The notes under the pieces are model-generated. The model saw nothing but the letters and a program-made list of their open reading frames with translations. It was not told the origin of the DNA and did not search any database. A stretch of DNA of 64,000 bases from Streptomyces sp. NBC_00443 (GTDB lineage Bacteria; Actinomycetota; Actinomycetes; Streptomycetales; Streptomycetaceae). How positions within the stretch are numbered: the first letter of the stretch is position 1; every line of letters begins with the position of its first letter. Of the stretch, positions 27,660-36,545 are shown in pieces. The position numbers were made by a program, and so were the translations under genes. The stretch is taken from contig NZ_CP107917.1 of assembly GCF_036014175.1 (NCBI RefSeq), positions 5,580,001 through 5,644,000 on the forward strand. The letters are read 5' to 3'.

Positions 27660-28664
27660 ATGCTTCTACGGTCCCTCCGCATGACACAGACCAGAGCCGC
27701 AAGCCGTCGAATCGCCGTCTGCGCGAGCCTTCTCGCCGCCCTGATCGCCGCTTTCCTCACCCCGGGCCGGGCCGAGGCCGCCTCCCTCCAGGAGGTCACC
27801 GGGTTCGGCTCCAATCCCGGTGCGCTGCGCATGTTCCGGTACGTCCCCGACGGGCTGCCCGCCGGCCGGCCCGTGGTCGTCGCACTGCACGGCTGCACGC
27901 AGAACGCCTCCGGATACGGCACCGGCAGCGGATGGCTCCAGCTCGCCGACCGCTGGGGCTTCTCCGTCGTGCTGCCGCAGCAGCAGAGCACCAACAACGC
28001 CTCGTCCTGCTTCAACTGGTTCCAGAGCGGCGACATCGCGCGCGGCCAGGGCGAGGCCGCGTCCGTCGCCCAGATGGTCGACCGGCAGCTCGCCGACACC
28101 TCCGCGGACGCGTCGCGGGTGTATGCCACCGGGCTGTCCGCCGGGGGCGGGATGACCGCGGTGATGATGGCGGCGTACCCGGAGAAGTTCGCGGCGGGCG
28201 GGATCGTCGCCGGGCTGCCGTACGGGTGTGCGCAGGCGGCCGGGTCGCCGTATGTGTGCATGTACGTCGGGGCGACGCAGACCCCGAAGCAGTGGGGGGA
28301 CCGGGTGCGGGCCGCCCGGCCGGGGTACGCCGGGCCCTGGCCTACCCTCGTCGCCTTCCAGGGCACGGCCGACTACACCGTGAAGCCCGTCAACATGGCC
28401 GACCTGGTGAAGCAGTGGACCGATGTGCACGGGAGCGATCAGGCCGCCGACGTGAGTGACACCGTGGCCGGGTATCCGCATCAGGTCTTCCGGGACGCGG
28501 GCGGGCGTGCGGTCGTGGAGACGTACAGCGTCACCGGGATGGGGCACGGGCAGCCCGTCGATCCGGGGAGCGGGAGCGAGCAGTGCGGGAGCGCCGGGGC
28601 GTATGTCCTCGACGTGAACCTGTGTGCCGCGTATCGGATGGGGCGGGCCTGGGGACTGGGGTGA
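27660..28664 (+). CDS. Secreted PHB-depolymerase-type esterase (CE1-like)
   Basis: 334 aa from ATG 27660, or 327 from ATG 27681. Signal peptide ends near GRAEA. The alpha/beta-hydrolase core shows the oxyanion HGCTQ, nucleophile elbow GLSAGGG and catalytic His in MGHGQPVDPG near the C-terminus. Several Cys suggest disulfides in the exported enzyme. This family includes extracellular poly(3-hydroxybutyrate) depolymerases and feruloyl or acetylxylan esterases; there is no separate substrate- or carbohydrate-binding domain, so I cannot pick one. Monocistronic. Confidence 0.85.
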   Translation: MLLRSLRMTQTRAASRRIAVCASLLAALIAAFLTPGRAEAASLQEVTGFGSNPGALRMFRYVPDGLPAGRPVVVALHGCTQNASGYGTGSGWLQLADRWGFSVVLPQQQSTNNASSCFNWFQSGDIARGQGEAASVAQMVDRQLADTSADASRVYATGLSAGGGMTAVMMAAYPEKFAAGGIVAGLPYGCAQAAGSPYVCMYVGATQTPKQWGDRVRAARPGYAGPWPTLVAFQGTADYTVKPVNMADLVKQWTDVHGSDQAADVSDTVAGYPHQVFRDAGGRAVVETYSVTGMGHGQPVDPGSGSEQCGSAGAYVLDVNLCAAYRMGRAWGLG

Positions 28665-28714
28665 GCCGAGGGCGCTCTGTCGCCGCGGGCGGTTGTCCGG
28701 GATGCTGCTGAAGC

Positions 28715-30307
28715 ATGAGCGGACCCGTGAGAACTTCCGGGAGATGCGTCAACTCCCCTAGAAGACTGTGGATATGGCCCGTCGCCGCGGCGCTCGTCGC
28801 CGCCGTCCTGGGGCCCGGCGCGCAGGCCGGTGCGGACTCGGACCGCACCGGCCTGCCGGAGGCCGTCGACACCATCCTGGGCGACGCGCGGATGGAGGGC
28901 GGCGTGGCGAGCGTCGTGGTGGCGGACGCCGGTACCGGTGAGCTCCTCTACCGGCATCTGCCCGCCACCCGGCTGATGCCCGCCTCCAACACCAAGCTCG
29001 CCACCTCGGCCGCGGCCATGGAGATCCTCGGGCCGCAGTACCGGTTCACCACCGACGTGCTGACCACCGGGCGCCGGCACGGCTCCGTGCTGCGGGGCGA
29101 CCTGTATCTGCGCGGCACCGGGGACCCGACCCTGCTCGCCGGCGACTACGACCGGCTCGCCGCGCGTCTCGCCGCGTCGGGGATCACACGCGTGGACGGG
29201 CGGCTGATCGCCGACGACACCCGGTTCGACAGCGTGCGGCTCGGGCGGTCCTGGGCCGCCGACGACGAGTCGTCGTACTACTCGGCCCAGATCAGCGCGC
29301 TGAGCGTGGCGCCGGACACCGACTACGACACCGGGACCGTGATCGTCACGGTCGCGCCGGGGGATCAGGCCGGTGCCGAACCGGTCGTCACCGTCACGCC
29401 CGGCACCGACTACGTCGACATCGACGTGCGGGCCACGACGGTCGCCGCCGGCGGCGCGAACGACCTCACCGTCGAGCGCGAGCACGGCACGAACACCGTC
29501 GTCGTCAGCGGTACGACACCCGTCGGCGGCGCCGGTGCCAAGGAGTGGGTCAGCGTGTGGGGGCCCACCGGGCATGCCGCCGCGGTCTTCCGGGACGCGC
29601 TCGCCGAGCGTGGCGTCAAGGTCGTGGGGCCGACCCGCCTGGGACGCCGGACTCCCGCGGGAGCGACGGAGTTGGCCTCGCACGACTCCATGGCTCTGAA
29701 GGACCTGCTCATCCCGTTCATGAAGCTCTCCAACAACATGCACGCCGAGATCCTCACCAAGGCCATGGGCCACGAGGTCTCGCGGCAGGGGAGCTGGGGC
29801 GCCGGGCTGGACGCGATCAGCGGCTACCTCAAGGGCGTCGGCGTCGACGCCGTGAAGGTGCGGCAGGTCGACGGCTCGGGGCTCTCGCGGATGGACAACT
29901 TCGCCGCCGGGCAGCTCGTCGAGCTGCTCCTCGCCGTGCGTGCAGAGCCCTGGTACGCCGACTGGCACCGTTCGCTGCCGGTCGCCTGCGACCCCGACCG
30001 CTTCGTCGGCGGCACGCTGCGCTCACGGATGTGCGGGACACCGGCCGCGCTCAACGCCCGTGCCAAGACGGGGTCGTTGACGGGGGCGTCGGCGCTTTCC
30101 GGGTACGTCACCGACTCCGGCGGGCGTGAACTCGTCTACGGCATCGTCCTCAACAACTATCTGGCCTCGTCCGTGAAGCCGTTGGAGGACGCCATCGTGG
30201 TGACGCTGGCCCGGTCGTCCGCGGAGGCGGCCGGGCCGGCGTCGATCCGCGGGGGCGGGACGAACACGGACGTCGAGTGTGCTTGGCGCAAGCCCGACCT
30301 GTGCTGA
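28715..30307 (+). CDS. dacB: D-alanyl-D-alanine carboxypeptidase/endopeptidase, PBP4 (DacB) family
   Basis: 530 aa, peptidase S13. Membrane or signal segment at about 19-40, then the active-site tetrad SNTK at 91-94, second motif SNN in MKLSNNMHAE, and KTG in ARAKTGSLTG. A large insert between the first two motifs is typical of PBP4. It trims or cleaves peptidoglycan cross-links outside the membrane. GTG/ATG choices upstream are few; ATG 28715 gives a plausible short basic leader. Transcribed alone, ending in the hairpin before the convergent NmrA gene. Confidence 0.92.
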   Translation: MSGPVRTSGRCVNSPRRLWIWPVAAALVAAVLGPGAQAGADSDRTGLPEAVDTILGDARMEGGVASVVVADAGTGELLYRHLPATRLMPASNTKLATSAAAMEILGPQYRFTTDVLTTGRRHGSVLRGDLYLRGTGDPTLLAGDYDRLAARLAASGITRVDGRLIADDTRFDSVRLGRSWAADDESSYYSAQISALSVAPDTDYDTGTVIVTVAPGDQAGAEPVVTVTPGTDYVDIDVRATTVAAGGANDLTVEREHGTNTVVVSGTTPVGGAGAKEWVSVWGPTGHAAAVFRDALAERGVKVVGPTRLGRRTPAGATELASHDSMALKDLLIPFMKLSNNMHAEILTKAMGHEVSRQGSWGAGLDAISGYLKGVGVDAVKVRQVDGSGLSRMDNFAAGQLVELLLAVRAEPWYADWHRSLPVACDPDRFVGGTLRSRMCGTPAALNARAKTGSLTGASALSGYVTDSGGRELVYGIVLNNYLASSVKPLEDAIVVTLARSSAEAAGPASIRGGGTNTDVECAWRKPDLC

Positions 30308-30318
30308 GGCCGAATGGC

Positions 30319-30359
30319 CCGCCCCGGACCCGTACGGGGGAATTCCGGATCCGGGGCGG
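30319..30359. terminator. Hairpin between convergent dacB and NmrA genes
   Basis: CCGCCCCGGA (30319-30328) pairs with TCCGGGGCGG (30350-30359) around a long loop. It probably serves both directions. Confidence 0.6.
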
Positions 30360-30409
30360 TGCTGAGGGGGCCGCGGCGGCGCGTTACTCCGCGGCGCCGG
30401 GCGTCGGCG

Positions 30410-31255
30410 TCACTTGAAGGCGTGGACGTTGCGCCGGGCCCAGCCCGCGAAGGAGCCGGCCGGGCGGCCGAGGATCTTCTCCGTGTCGGAGCTGACCCGC
30501 TGCTCGGCGGGGAGGGGCTCGCCGAGGATGTCGAGCGTGCCGTCGATCACCGGCTCGGGCATGAACTGCGCCATGTGCTCGCGCGCCTGCTCACGGGTCA
30601 GCTCCACGAAGCCGACCTGCTCACCGATCGCCTCGGCCAGCGCCGCCGCCTGCTCGCGCGGGGTGACGGCGGCCGGGCCGGTCAGCTCGTACGTCCGGCC
30701 GCCGTGGCCCTCCTCGCGCAGGACCACGGCGGCGACCTCGGAGATGTCCGCCGGGTCCACGACCGGCAGCGCCACGTCGGCGAACGGGGCGATCACCGCG
30801 CGCTGCGTGCGGACGGGCTCGATCCAGGCGTAGGCGTTGGAGGCGAAGCCGCCCGGGCGAAGGATCGTCCAGTCCAGGCCCGAGGAGCGCACGGCCTCCT
30901 CGAACTCCCGCAGCCGGCCGTGCGAGAGGGCGTCCGGGCGGGTGCCGTTGATCTGCGAGGAGAGCAGCACCACGCGCCGCACGCCGGCCTCCCTGGCCGC
31001 CGCCAGCACGTCGACGGCGGGCGCGCCGCCGCCGAGCAGCTCACCGGCGAGCAGGATGAACAGCGCCTCGGCGCCGTCCAGGGCGGGGCCCAGGGTGGCG
31101 GGATCGGCGAGGTCGGCGCGGACATGCCGCGCTCCCTCCGGAAGGTCGTAGGAGAGGGGATTGCGGGAAACGGCCGTCACCTTCTCGCCGGCGGCGGCGA
31201 GGGTCTCGACGAGCGGGCGGCCGACGTTTCCGGAGGCTCCGGTGACAACGAACAT
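30410..31255 (-). CDS. NmrA-like NAD(P)-binding oxidoreductase
   Basis: 281 aa, atypical short-chain fold. N-terminal dinucleotide motif TGASGNVG, then LSSQING and LRPGGFASN. No YxxxK catalytic pair is evident, as in NmrA or QOR2-type NAD(P)H:quinone oxidoreductases, which use NAD(P)H to reduce quinones or sense redox state. ATG 31255 with GGGAG upstream. Its promoter holds a 40-bp element that is 37/40 identical to the one at the HxlR regulator 9 kb away, so it likely belongs to that regulon and may detoxify quinone products of the cluster. Confidence 0.85.
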   Translation of the reverse strand: MFVVTGASGNVGRPLVETLAAAGEKVTAVSRNPLSYDLPEGARHVRADLADPATLGPALDGAEALFILLAGELLGGGAPAVDVLAAAREAGVRRVVLLSSQINGTRPDALSHGRLREFEEAVRSSGLDWTILRPGGFASNAYAWIEPVRTQRAVIAPFADVALPVVDPADISEVAAVVLREEGHGGRTYELTGPAAVTPREQAAALAEAIGEQVGFVELTREQAREHMAQFMPEPVIDGTLDILGEPLPAEQRVSSDTEKILGRPAGSFAGWARRNVHAFK

Positions 31256-31319
31256 GAGAACTCCCAAAGGTGTGTGAAGAGGGTGGAGTTGGGGCGGATC
31301 CACGCGATGTCTGCGACGT

Positions 31320-31359
31320 TAGCATCCTCCGTATAGTAGGTACCTAGAGGAAAGTGACT
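31320..31359. promoter_or_regulatory. HxlR-type operator, copy A (TAGGTACCTA)
   Basis: TAGCATCCT, six variable bases, then AGTAGGTACCTAGAGGAAAG and TGACT. The perfect palindrome TAGGTACCTA is at 31337-31346. 37 of 40 bases match the element at 40221-40260. It lies 65 bp upstream of the NmrA start and touches the end of the WYL gene. Confidence 0.8.
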
Positions 31360-32323
31360 ATGTGGCTGCCGCATCCTGGAGCACCCCGTAGCGCGCCATC
31401 AGGTCGCGGCCCAGGCGGGCCAGGTGTTCGCGTGCCTGGGGCGGGCCCACCACCTCGACCCGGGCCCCCAGGCCCGCCAGCTGCGCGGCCAGCACCTCCA
31501 CCGACGGCCCGGCGGCCTCGATCTCCCGTCTGCCGTCCTCGAGTAACCGGCCGATGCTCAGCCGCCCGCCGAGCAGCCGCTGGAGCACGGGCAGGGCGTC
31601 CTGATCGGCCCGCGCCGACACGGTCGCGGCGAGGAGGCGGTCCTCCAGCCGGGTGACCAACGTCCGCCAGGCGGCCGTCAGATCGAAGTCGGCGGGGCGG
31701 CGGACCGGCTCCTCGGTCGGCTCCGCCGAGGTCACCCGGCCCAGCCGGAAGGAACGCAGCCCCTCCGACGTGCCGGCCACCAAGTACCAGTGGCCCGCCT
31801 TGAGGACCAGCCCGAGCGGGTCCACGGTCCGCTCGTGCGGTACGCCGCCGGGGCGGGCGTAGCCGAGCCGGACCCGTACGCCGTCCAGCACCGCCCGCTC
31901 CAGGGCCGTATGGTGCGGGCCGCTCGCCATCACGGCCGTGCGCGACCAGTCCTGGTCGTCGACGATCCGCGCCCGGGACGCCGCCTCGGCATGCGGCCGC
32001 AGCGGCTCCGGCACCGCCCGCAGCAACTTCCTGAGCGCCGAGCGCAGTTCGGGGGAGGCCGCCGAAGAGCCCGCGGCCAGGAACAGCGCCTGTACCTCCG
32101 GCGAGGTGAGCCCGGTCAGATCCGTGCGCGCTCCGCCGACCAGCCGCCATCCGCCGCCCCGGCCGCGCTGCGCGTACACGGGGACGCCGGAGGCGATCAG
32201 GGCCTCCAGGTCGCGCCGCGCGGTACGTTCGGAGATCTCCAGCTCGGCGGCGAGTTGCGCGGCGGTCACCCTGCCGCGCGCCTGGAGGAAGAGCAGAGCC
32301 GCCACCAGTCGGTCAGCTCGCAT
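31358..32323 (-). CDS. WYL-domain transcriptional regulator
   Basis: 321 aa. N-terminal DeoR-like helix-turn-helix (RVTAAQLAAELEISERTARRDLEALIASGVPVY) at about 18-52. The WYL domain carries VDPLGLVLKAGHWYLVAG near 170-187 and a C-terminal WCX extension. Such proteins bind an effector, often a nucleic acid or small molecule, through the WYL fold. ATG 32323. It is divergent from the mycothiol-isomerase-like gene by 64 bp and is its most likely target. Confidence 0.88.
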   Translation of the reverse strand: MRADRLVAALLFLQARGRVTAAQLAAELEISERTARRDLEALIASGVPVYAQRGRGGGWRLVGGARTDLTGLTSPEVQALFLAAGSSAASPELRSALRKLLRAVPEPLRPHAEAASRARIVDDQDWSRTAVMASGPHHTALERAVLDGVRVRLGYARPGGVPHERTVDPLGLVLKAGHWYLVAGTSEGLRSFRLGRVTSAEPTEEPVRRPADFDLTAAWRTLVTRLEDRLLAATVSARADQDALPVLQRLLGGRLSIGRLLEDGRREIEAAGPSVEVLAAQLAGLGARVEVVGPPQAREHLARLGRDLMARYGVLQDAAAT

Positions 32324-32387
32324 CAGTGATCAGCCTTTCCTGGAAAGTGGCCGGAGGGTGGCCTGTTTGGCCGGAAGACTCGATGCC

Positions 32388-32968
32388 ATGACGAACTCCA
32401 TGAGCGACCCCCGCAACGGACTGCTGAAGGCCGTCGACCTGGCCGGTGACGTGCTCGCCTCGGTGCGGCCCGAGGACCACGACCGCACCACGCCGTGTCC
32501 GGACTACTCGGTGCGCCAACTGTCCAATCACCTTGTCTCCGTGCTCCGCCGGGTTGCCGTGATCGGCGCCGGCGGACAGTTCTTCAGCGTTCCGCACTTC
32601 GCCGAGGACGTCGCCGACGGCGCCTGGGCCGAGGCCTGGGCCGTCGGGACGAAGGAGCTGCGGTCCGTCTGGACGGACCCGGCGGTTCTGGGCCGGGAGA
32701 TCGGGCTGCCCTGGGGCCCGTACCCGGCGCCGCCGCCGCGGTCATCTACACCAACGAGTTCGTGCTGCACACCTGGGACCTCGCCAAGGCGACCGGCCAG
32801 AACCCCGCCTGGGACGACGACGTCCTGGCCGCACCGCTCGCCGCCATGCAGCGCGCCGTGCCCCGCGAACCGCGCGGCGGCCAGGTGCCGTTCGGCCCCG
32901 TCGTGGTCGTCCCCGAGGACGCCCCCGCCATCGACCGCCTGGTCGGCTGGTACGGCCGTAGGCCCTGA
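32388..32968 (+). CDS. TIGR03086-like (mycothiol-dependent isomerase fold) protein, frame-shifted
   Basis: ATG 32388 starts a DinB/MDMPI four-helix protein: LLKAVDLAGDVLASVRPEDHDRTTPCPDYSVRQLSNHL, with the metal-type His of that motif. Near 32727 the frame is lost. The -1 frame resumes VIYTNEFVLHTWDLAKATGQ, which contains the second conserved His, and ends RLVGWYGRRP at 32968. Restoring one G (CCCGGCG to CCCGGGCG) gives GPYPGAAAAVIYTNE and one protein of about 193 aa. Without repair the reading frame runs on as junk to 33041. Substrate unknown. Confidence 0.72.
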
Positions 32969-32994
32969 GCCCGTACAGCACGTCCCCCGCGAGG

Positions 32995-33024
32995 CCGCCG
33001 GACCCCGTTGTCCGGCGGCTTTTC
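32995..33024 (+). terminator. Terminator with U tract
   Basis: CCGCCGGAC pairs with GTCCGGCGG (loop CCCGTT), followed by CTTTTCG. It separates this gene from the convergent flavin oxidase. Confidence 0.8.
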
Positions 33025-33044
33025 GTGGTGTCGGGACGTGACCG

Positions 33045-34562
33045 TCAGGCACCTATGGACTGCGGGAAGCGGAAGAACCGGTACGGGTCGTACTTGGACT
33101 TGATCCGGGTCAGCCGGGAGTAGTTCTCCGCGTAGTACGACGCCTTCCAGTCCTTCAGTGACGGGTCCATCCAGTTCTGGTAGGTCTCGCCGTTCGACAG
33201 CGGGTCGATCGTCGCGAAGCCCTTGTCGGCCCAGGCGTTCGCGACCGCCTTGGCCTCTTCGGTCACCTGGGCCGGGTCGTTGATCAGCACCCGGTAGTTG
33301 ACCGAGAAGAGCGAGTCGCGGTGCACATACGCCGTGGCGGTGCGTGCGACGTCGTTCGCGGCGCCCCCGAAGAAGTGGAAGTCCAGGTAACGCGCCTGCC
33401 CAGCCCTGCGGTTCGCGTCGAACGCCGTCATCACGTCCGCCCAGCCGCTCGCCGGGTACGGCTCGCTGCCCAGCCGTGTGCGCTCCAGGCCGTACGCCGG
33501 GCGGGACAGCGTGCCCTGCGAGGTCTTCTCGGAGCGCTGGCACTGGGCCTCGGTGAGGGTGGCGCAGCCGAATATCATCATCATGAGCTGCTGGTACGTC
33601 ATGACGCCGTCCTGCCGCTGCGCGGGAGCGCCCGTCAGGGCGGTCAACCGGGCCGCCTCACCGGCGAGTTCTGTCGGGGTCCCGCGGGAGGCGAGGAAGA
33701 CGTTGGCCTGCGGCACCGAGCCCGGCGCCGCGTCGGGCTGTACGACGTAGGCACCGCCGCCGACGGTGTGCGGGGCGTCCACCAGCCACCGGGCGACGCC
33801 GTCGAGGACGTCGGCCATCCGGTCGTAGGGGAAGATCAGGTTGCTGATGGCCATCTGGTCGCCGCTGTGCGGGGTGACCGTGAAGCGGGTGACGATGCCG
33901 AAGTTGCCGCCACCGCCGCCGCGGATCGCCCAGAACAGGTCCGGGTACTGCTTCGCCGAGGTGGTCACCACGCGGCCGTCGGCGAGCACCACCTGGGCGG
34001 CGGTCACCGCATCGCTCGCCATGCCCGTCGGCCGGGTCAGGAAGCCGAAGCCGCCGCCCTGCAGGAAGCCGCCGGCGCACACGGTCGGGCAGCCGCCCTC
34101 GCTGACCACGAGGTGGTGCGGGGCCAGCGCGTTGAGGATGTTGACGTTCTGCGCGCCCGGGCCGATCTCCACCGACGAGGGGCTCTTCACCGTCACGGCG
34201 TTGAGCCTCGACACGTCGATGACCATGCCCGGCGTCGTGGACCAGCCGCCGTAGTTGTGGCCGCCGCTGCGCACCGCCGTACGGACGCCGTTGTCCTGGG
34301 CGAAGCGCACGCAGACCGAGGCGTCCGCCGCGCTCGCGCAGTAGGCCACCGCCTGCGGGTTGACGGTGTCGAACTGGCCCAGCTCCAGCTGCCGGGCGAC
34401 GGAGTAGTAGGGGTCGGTGGGCAGCACGAGCCGGCCCGAGAGCCTGGCCGCGAGTTGGTTCCACGGTGTCCCCGAGCCCTCGGCGGCGACGGGGATGGCG
34501 GGCACGAGGGCGATGCCGGCTGCGGCCGAGCCGGCGCCGAGCAGGGTTCTACGACTGATCAC
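33045..34562 (-). CDS. Tat-exported berberine-bridge-enzyme-like FAD oxidase
   Basis: 505 aa from GTG 34562. A twin-arginine signal SRRTLLGAG at 3-11 points to folded export. The FAD-binding PCMH domain has RSGGHNYGG, whose His102 is the 8-alpha-histidyl FAD link, and GGCPTVCAGGFLQGGG, whose Cys158 is the 6-S-cysteinyl link, so the FAD should be bicovalently held. The BBE C-terminal signature is YYAENYSRLTRIKSKYDP. Related enzymes (AknOx, GilR) finish aromatic polyketides by late oxidation, sometimes outside the cell. Marks the left end of the polyketide cluster or lies just outside it. Substrate not readable. Confidence 0.88.
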   Translation of the reverse strand: MISRRTLLGAGSAAAGIALVPAIPVAAEGSGTPWNQLAARLSGRLVLPTDPYYSVARQLELGQFDTVNPQAVAYCASAADASVCVRFAQDNGVRTAVRSGGHNYGGWSTTPGMVIDVSRLNAVTVKSPSSVEIGPGAQNVNILNALAPHHLVVSEGGCPTVCAGGFLQGGGFGFLTRPTGMASDAVTAAQVVLADGRVVTTSAKQYPDLFWAIRGGGGGNFGIVTRFTVTPHSGDQMAISNLIFPYDRMADVLDGVARWLVDAPHTVGGGAYVVQPDAAPGSVPQANVFLASRGTPTELAGEAARLTALTGAPAQRQDGVMTYQQLMMMIFGCATLTEAQCQRSEKTSQGTLSRPAYGLERTRLGSEPYPASGWADVMTAFDANRRAGQARYLDFHFFGGAANDVARTATAYVHRDSLFSVNYRVLINDPAQVTEEAKAVANAWADKGFATIDPLSNGETYQNWMDPSLKDWKASYYAENYSRLTRIKSKYDPYRFFRFPQSIGA

Positions 34563-34708
34563 ACGGTGTCCCAGTGTCGATGCGGGTGTGGTGGAAGGAG
34601 GTTCGGTGAGGGTTCGGGGGCCAGGGGCTGGGGCCGGGGGCCCGCACCGGGCGGCGCGTGGGGGTGGCACCCCGCCCTGTGCGGGCCGGTCTCGGGGTGC
34701 GGCTGCGG

Positions 34709-36412
34709 TCAGGAGACCTTCTTGCCGCGGACGGCGGACTTGGCGACGCCCTTGAGCATCGCGCGGCCGAGGTCGCGCATCTCCTTGGGGCCGTTGGTGC
34801 TCGCCCACCACATGAACTTGATCATCGTGGGGGTGGTGGCCCGGTAGAAGCGGTGGTCCTCGCCGTCCTTCCAGCCGAAGGGCGTGTTGACCGACTCGCA
34901 GTCGTTGATGGCCTGGAAGACGATGTCGGCCGCCTTGTCACCGTCGATCTCGCCGGCCTCGTAGCTCAGGCACGTCTCGTTGGTGACGTCGAGCAGGTGC
35001 TTGAAGGCGTGGCTGTCCGGCCACCACAGGCCCGGGTAGGGCGAGTTCTCCATCTCGCGGAAGTGCCGGTCGTCGCCGTCCAGGGTGAACTCCTGGCGGG
35101 CCTGGATCTGCCGCATGGTGGCGGGCGTGGTGAAGCAGGCCCAGACCCGGAACACCGCGTTCCAGAGCCGGAAGTGGGAGAACGCGATGTAGGAGCTGTT
35201 GACGATCATGTCGTTGTACGTGAGCAGCCCCTGCTCCAGACGCTCGACGTACTCGAAGCGCTTGGCCGAGAAGTCGTCGTCGCGCAGCGCATCCAGGACG
35301 CGGTAGCACAGGGCGTCCACCACCTCGAAGGTGTTGGACAGACCGCGCGAGTAGAGCGGGTCGACGAAGCCGGCCGCGTGCGACATCAGGCACCAGCGGT
35401 CGCCGACCGTCTGCTTCGACGAGTACTGGATCCGGTCCGGCGTCGAGATCCACTCCCGCACCCGCCGCGCGCCGTCGAACTGGCGCTTCACCGCCGGGTA
35501 CATGTCGAGGTAGTGGTTGAACTCCTCGTCCGGCGTCTTGTCCTTGGGCTGCGGGTACAGCCGCTCGTCGAAGGTCAGGCCGACGCTGCACATCGGGTTG
35601 CGCGAGTCCTTGTGGTTGTCGAACGGGATGATCCAGAACCAGCCGCGTTCGATCAGGTGGTGCAGGGTGCCGCCGTGGAACGGGGACTCGGCCGGCGGGC
35701 GCAGCGCCTCGGGGTAGTTGCACACGTCGTCGTAGGGCTTGACGCCGACGTAGTGCGTGAACATCGAGCGCGCGTGGTGCTTGACCCGGGAGGGCTTCTC
35801 GCGCAGGTCGAACTTCTGGGCGAGCGGCGAACGGAAACCGCTGGCGTCGATGAGGTACTTCGCGCGGAAGACCTCGCCGCTCTGGCCGGTGACGGTGACG
35901 CCGTCGTCGTCGAAGTCCAGGTCGGTGGCGCGCCAGTTCTGCCGCAGGGTGCAGCCGTACTTGGCGGCGACGTTGAAGTAGTAGGTGTCGGTGTCCTGGC
36001 GGAACATGTGCGACGCCTCGGTCAGCATCTTCGGGATGACGAACATCGTCGCCTCGCGCGGGTCCGGCTCCCGGTCCGGGACGTGCCGTACGAATCCGAA
36101 GCTCTGCTTCCTGCCGTGGTGGGCGCCGATGTACTTGGTGACCGCCTTGATGTCGAGCAGGTGCTTGATCTCGGGGACGTCGTAGCGCACGGCGAGGATG
36201 TGCAGCCACTCCACGAGCTGCGGGTTCTGCGACTCACCGACCGCGAACCGCGGGTGCTGCCCGGCGTCGACGAGCACCACCTTCGCGCCCTGCCGGGCCA
36301 GGATCGCGCCGGTGATCGAGCCGCCGATCCCGGCGCCCAGGATGATGACGTCGCACTCGGTCCACTCGCCGGCCTTCGGTGTGGGCATCTGTGTCTCGGC
36401 CTTGCCGGTCAA
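34709..36412 (-). CDS. Flavin-dependent halogenase
   Basis: 567 aa from TTG 36412, preceded by AGAGGAG at 7 nt; ATG 36388 is the alternative. FAD-binding GAGIGG at 26-31, AVGES at 57-61, and the halogenase hallmark WxWxIP as WFWIIP at 258-263. Length is as for phenol-acting polyketide halogenases (CtcP type) rather than small plain monooxygenases. It should use FADH2, O2 and chloride to make HOCl in a tunnel and chlorinate an electron-rich ring of the polyketide. FADH2 can come from the flavin reductase at 40.7 kb. Monomer-acting or carrier-bound substrate cannot be decided. Confidence 0.88.
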   Translation of the reverse strand: MTGKAETQMPTPKAGEWTECDVIILGAGIGGSITGAILARQGAKVVLVDAGQHPRFAVGESQNPQLVEWLHILAVRYDVPEIKHLLDIKAVTKYIGAHHGRKQSFGFVRHVPDREPDPREATMFVIPKMLTEASHMFRQDTDTYYFNVAAKYGCTLRQNWRATDLDFDDDGVTVTGQSGEVFRAKYLIDASGFRSPLAQKFDLREKPSRVKHHARSMFTHYVGVKPYDDVCNYPEALRPPAESPFHGGTLHHLIERGWFWIIPFDNHKDSRNPMCSVGLTFDERLYPQPKDKTPDEEFNHYLDMYPAVKRQFDGARRVREWISTPDRIQYSSKQTVGDRWCLMSHAAGFVDPLYSRGLSNTFEVVDALCYRVLDALRDDDFSAKRFEYVERLEQGLLTYNDMIVNSSYIAFSHFRLWNAVFRVWACFTTPATMRQIQARQEFTLDGDDRHFREMENSPYPGLWWPDSHAFKHLLDVTNETCLSYEAGEIDGDKAADIVFQAINDCESVNTPFGWKDGEDHRFYRATTPTMIKFMWWASTNGPKEMRDLGRAMLKGVAKSAVRGKKVS

Positions 36413-36545
36413 CTCGGAACTCCTCTTCTGACGTACGTTCGGGGCAGCGCCCCAAGGGGCGCGGGCCTGTATCGACATGCGGCTCCGCCGCGTGGGCGTG
36501 ACCAGCCACGACGGAGCCGCAGACAGCGAACGACCCATCGCGGCC

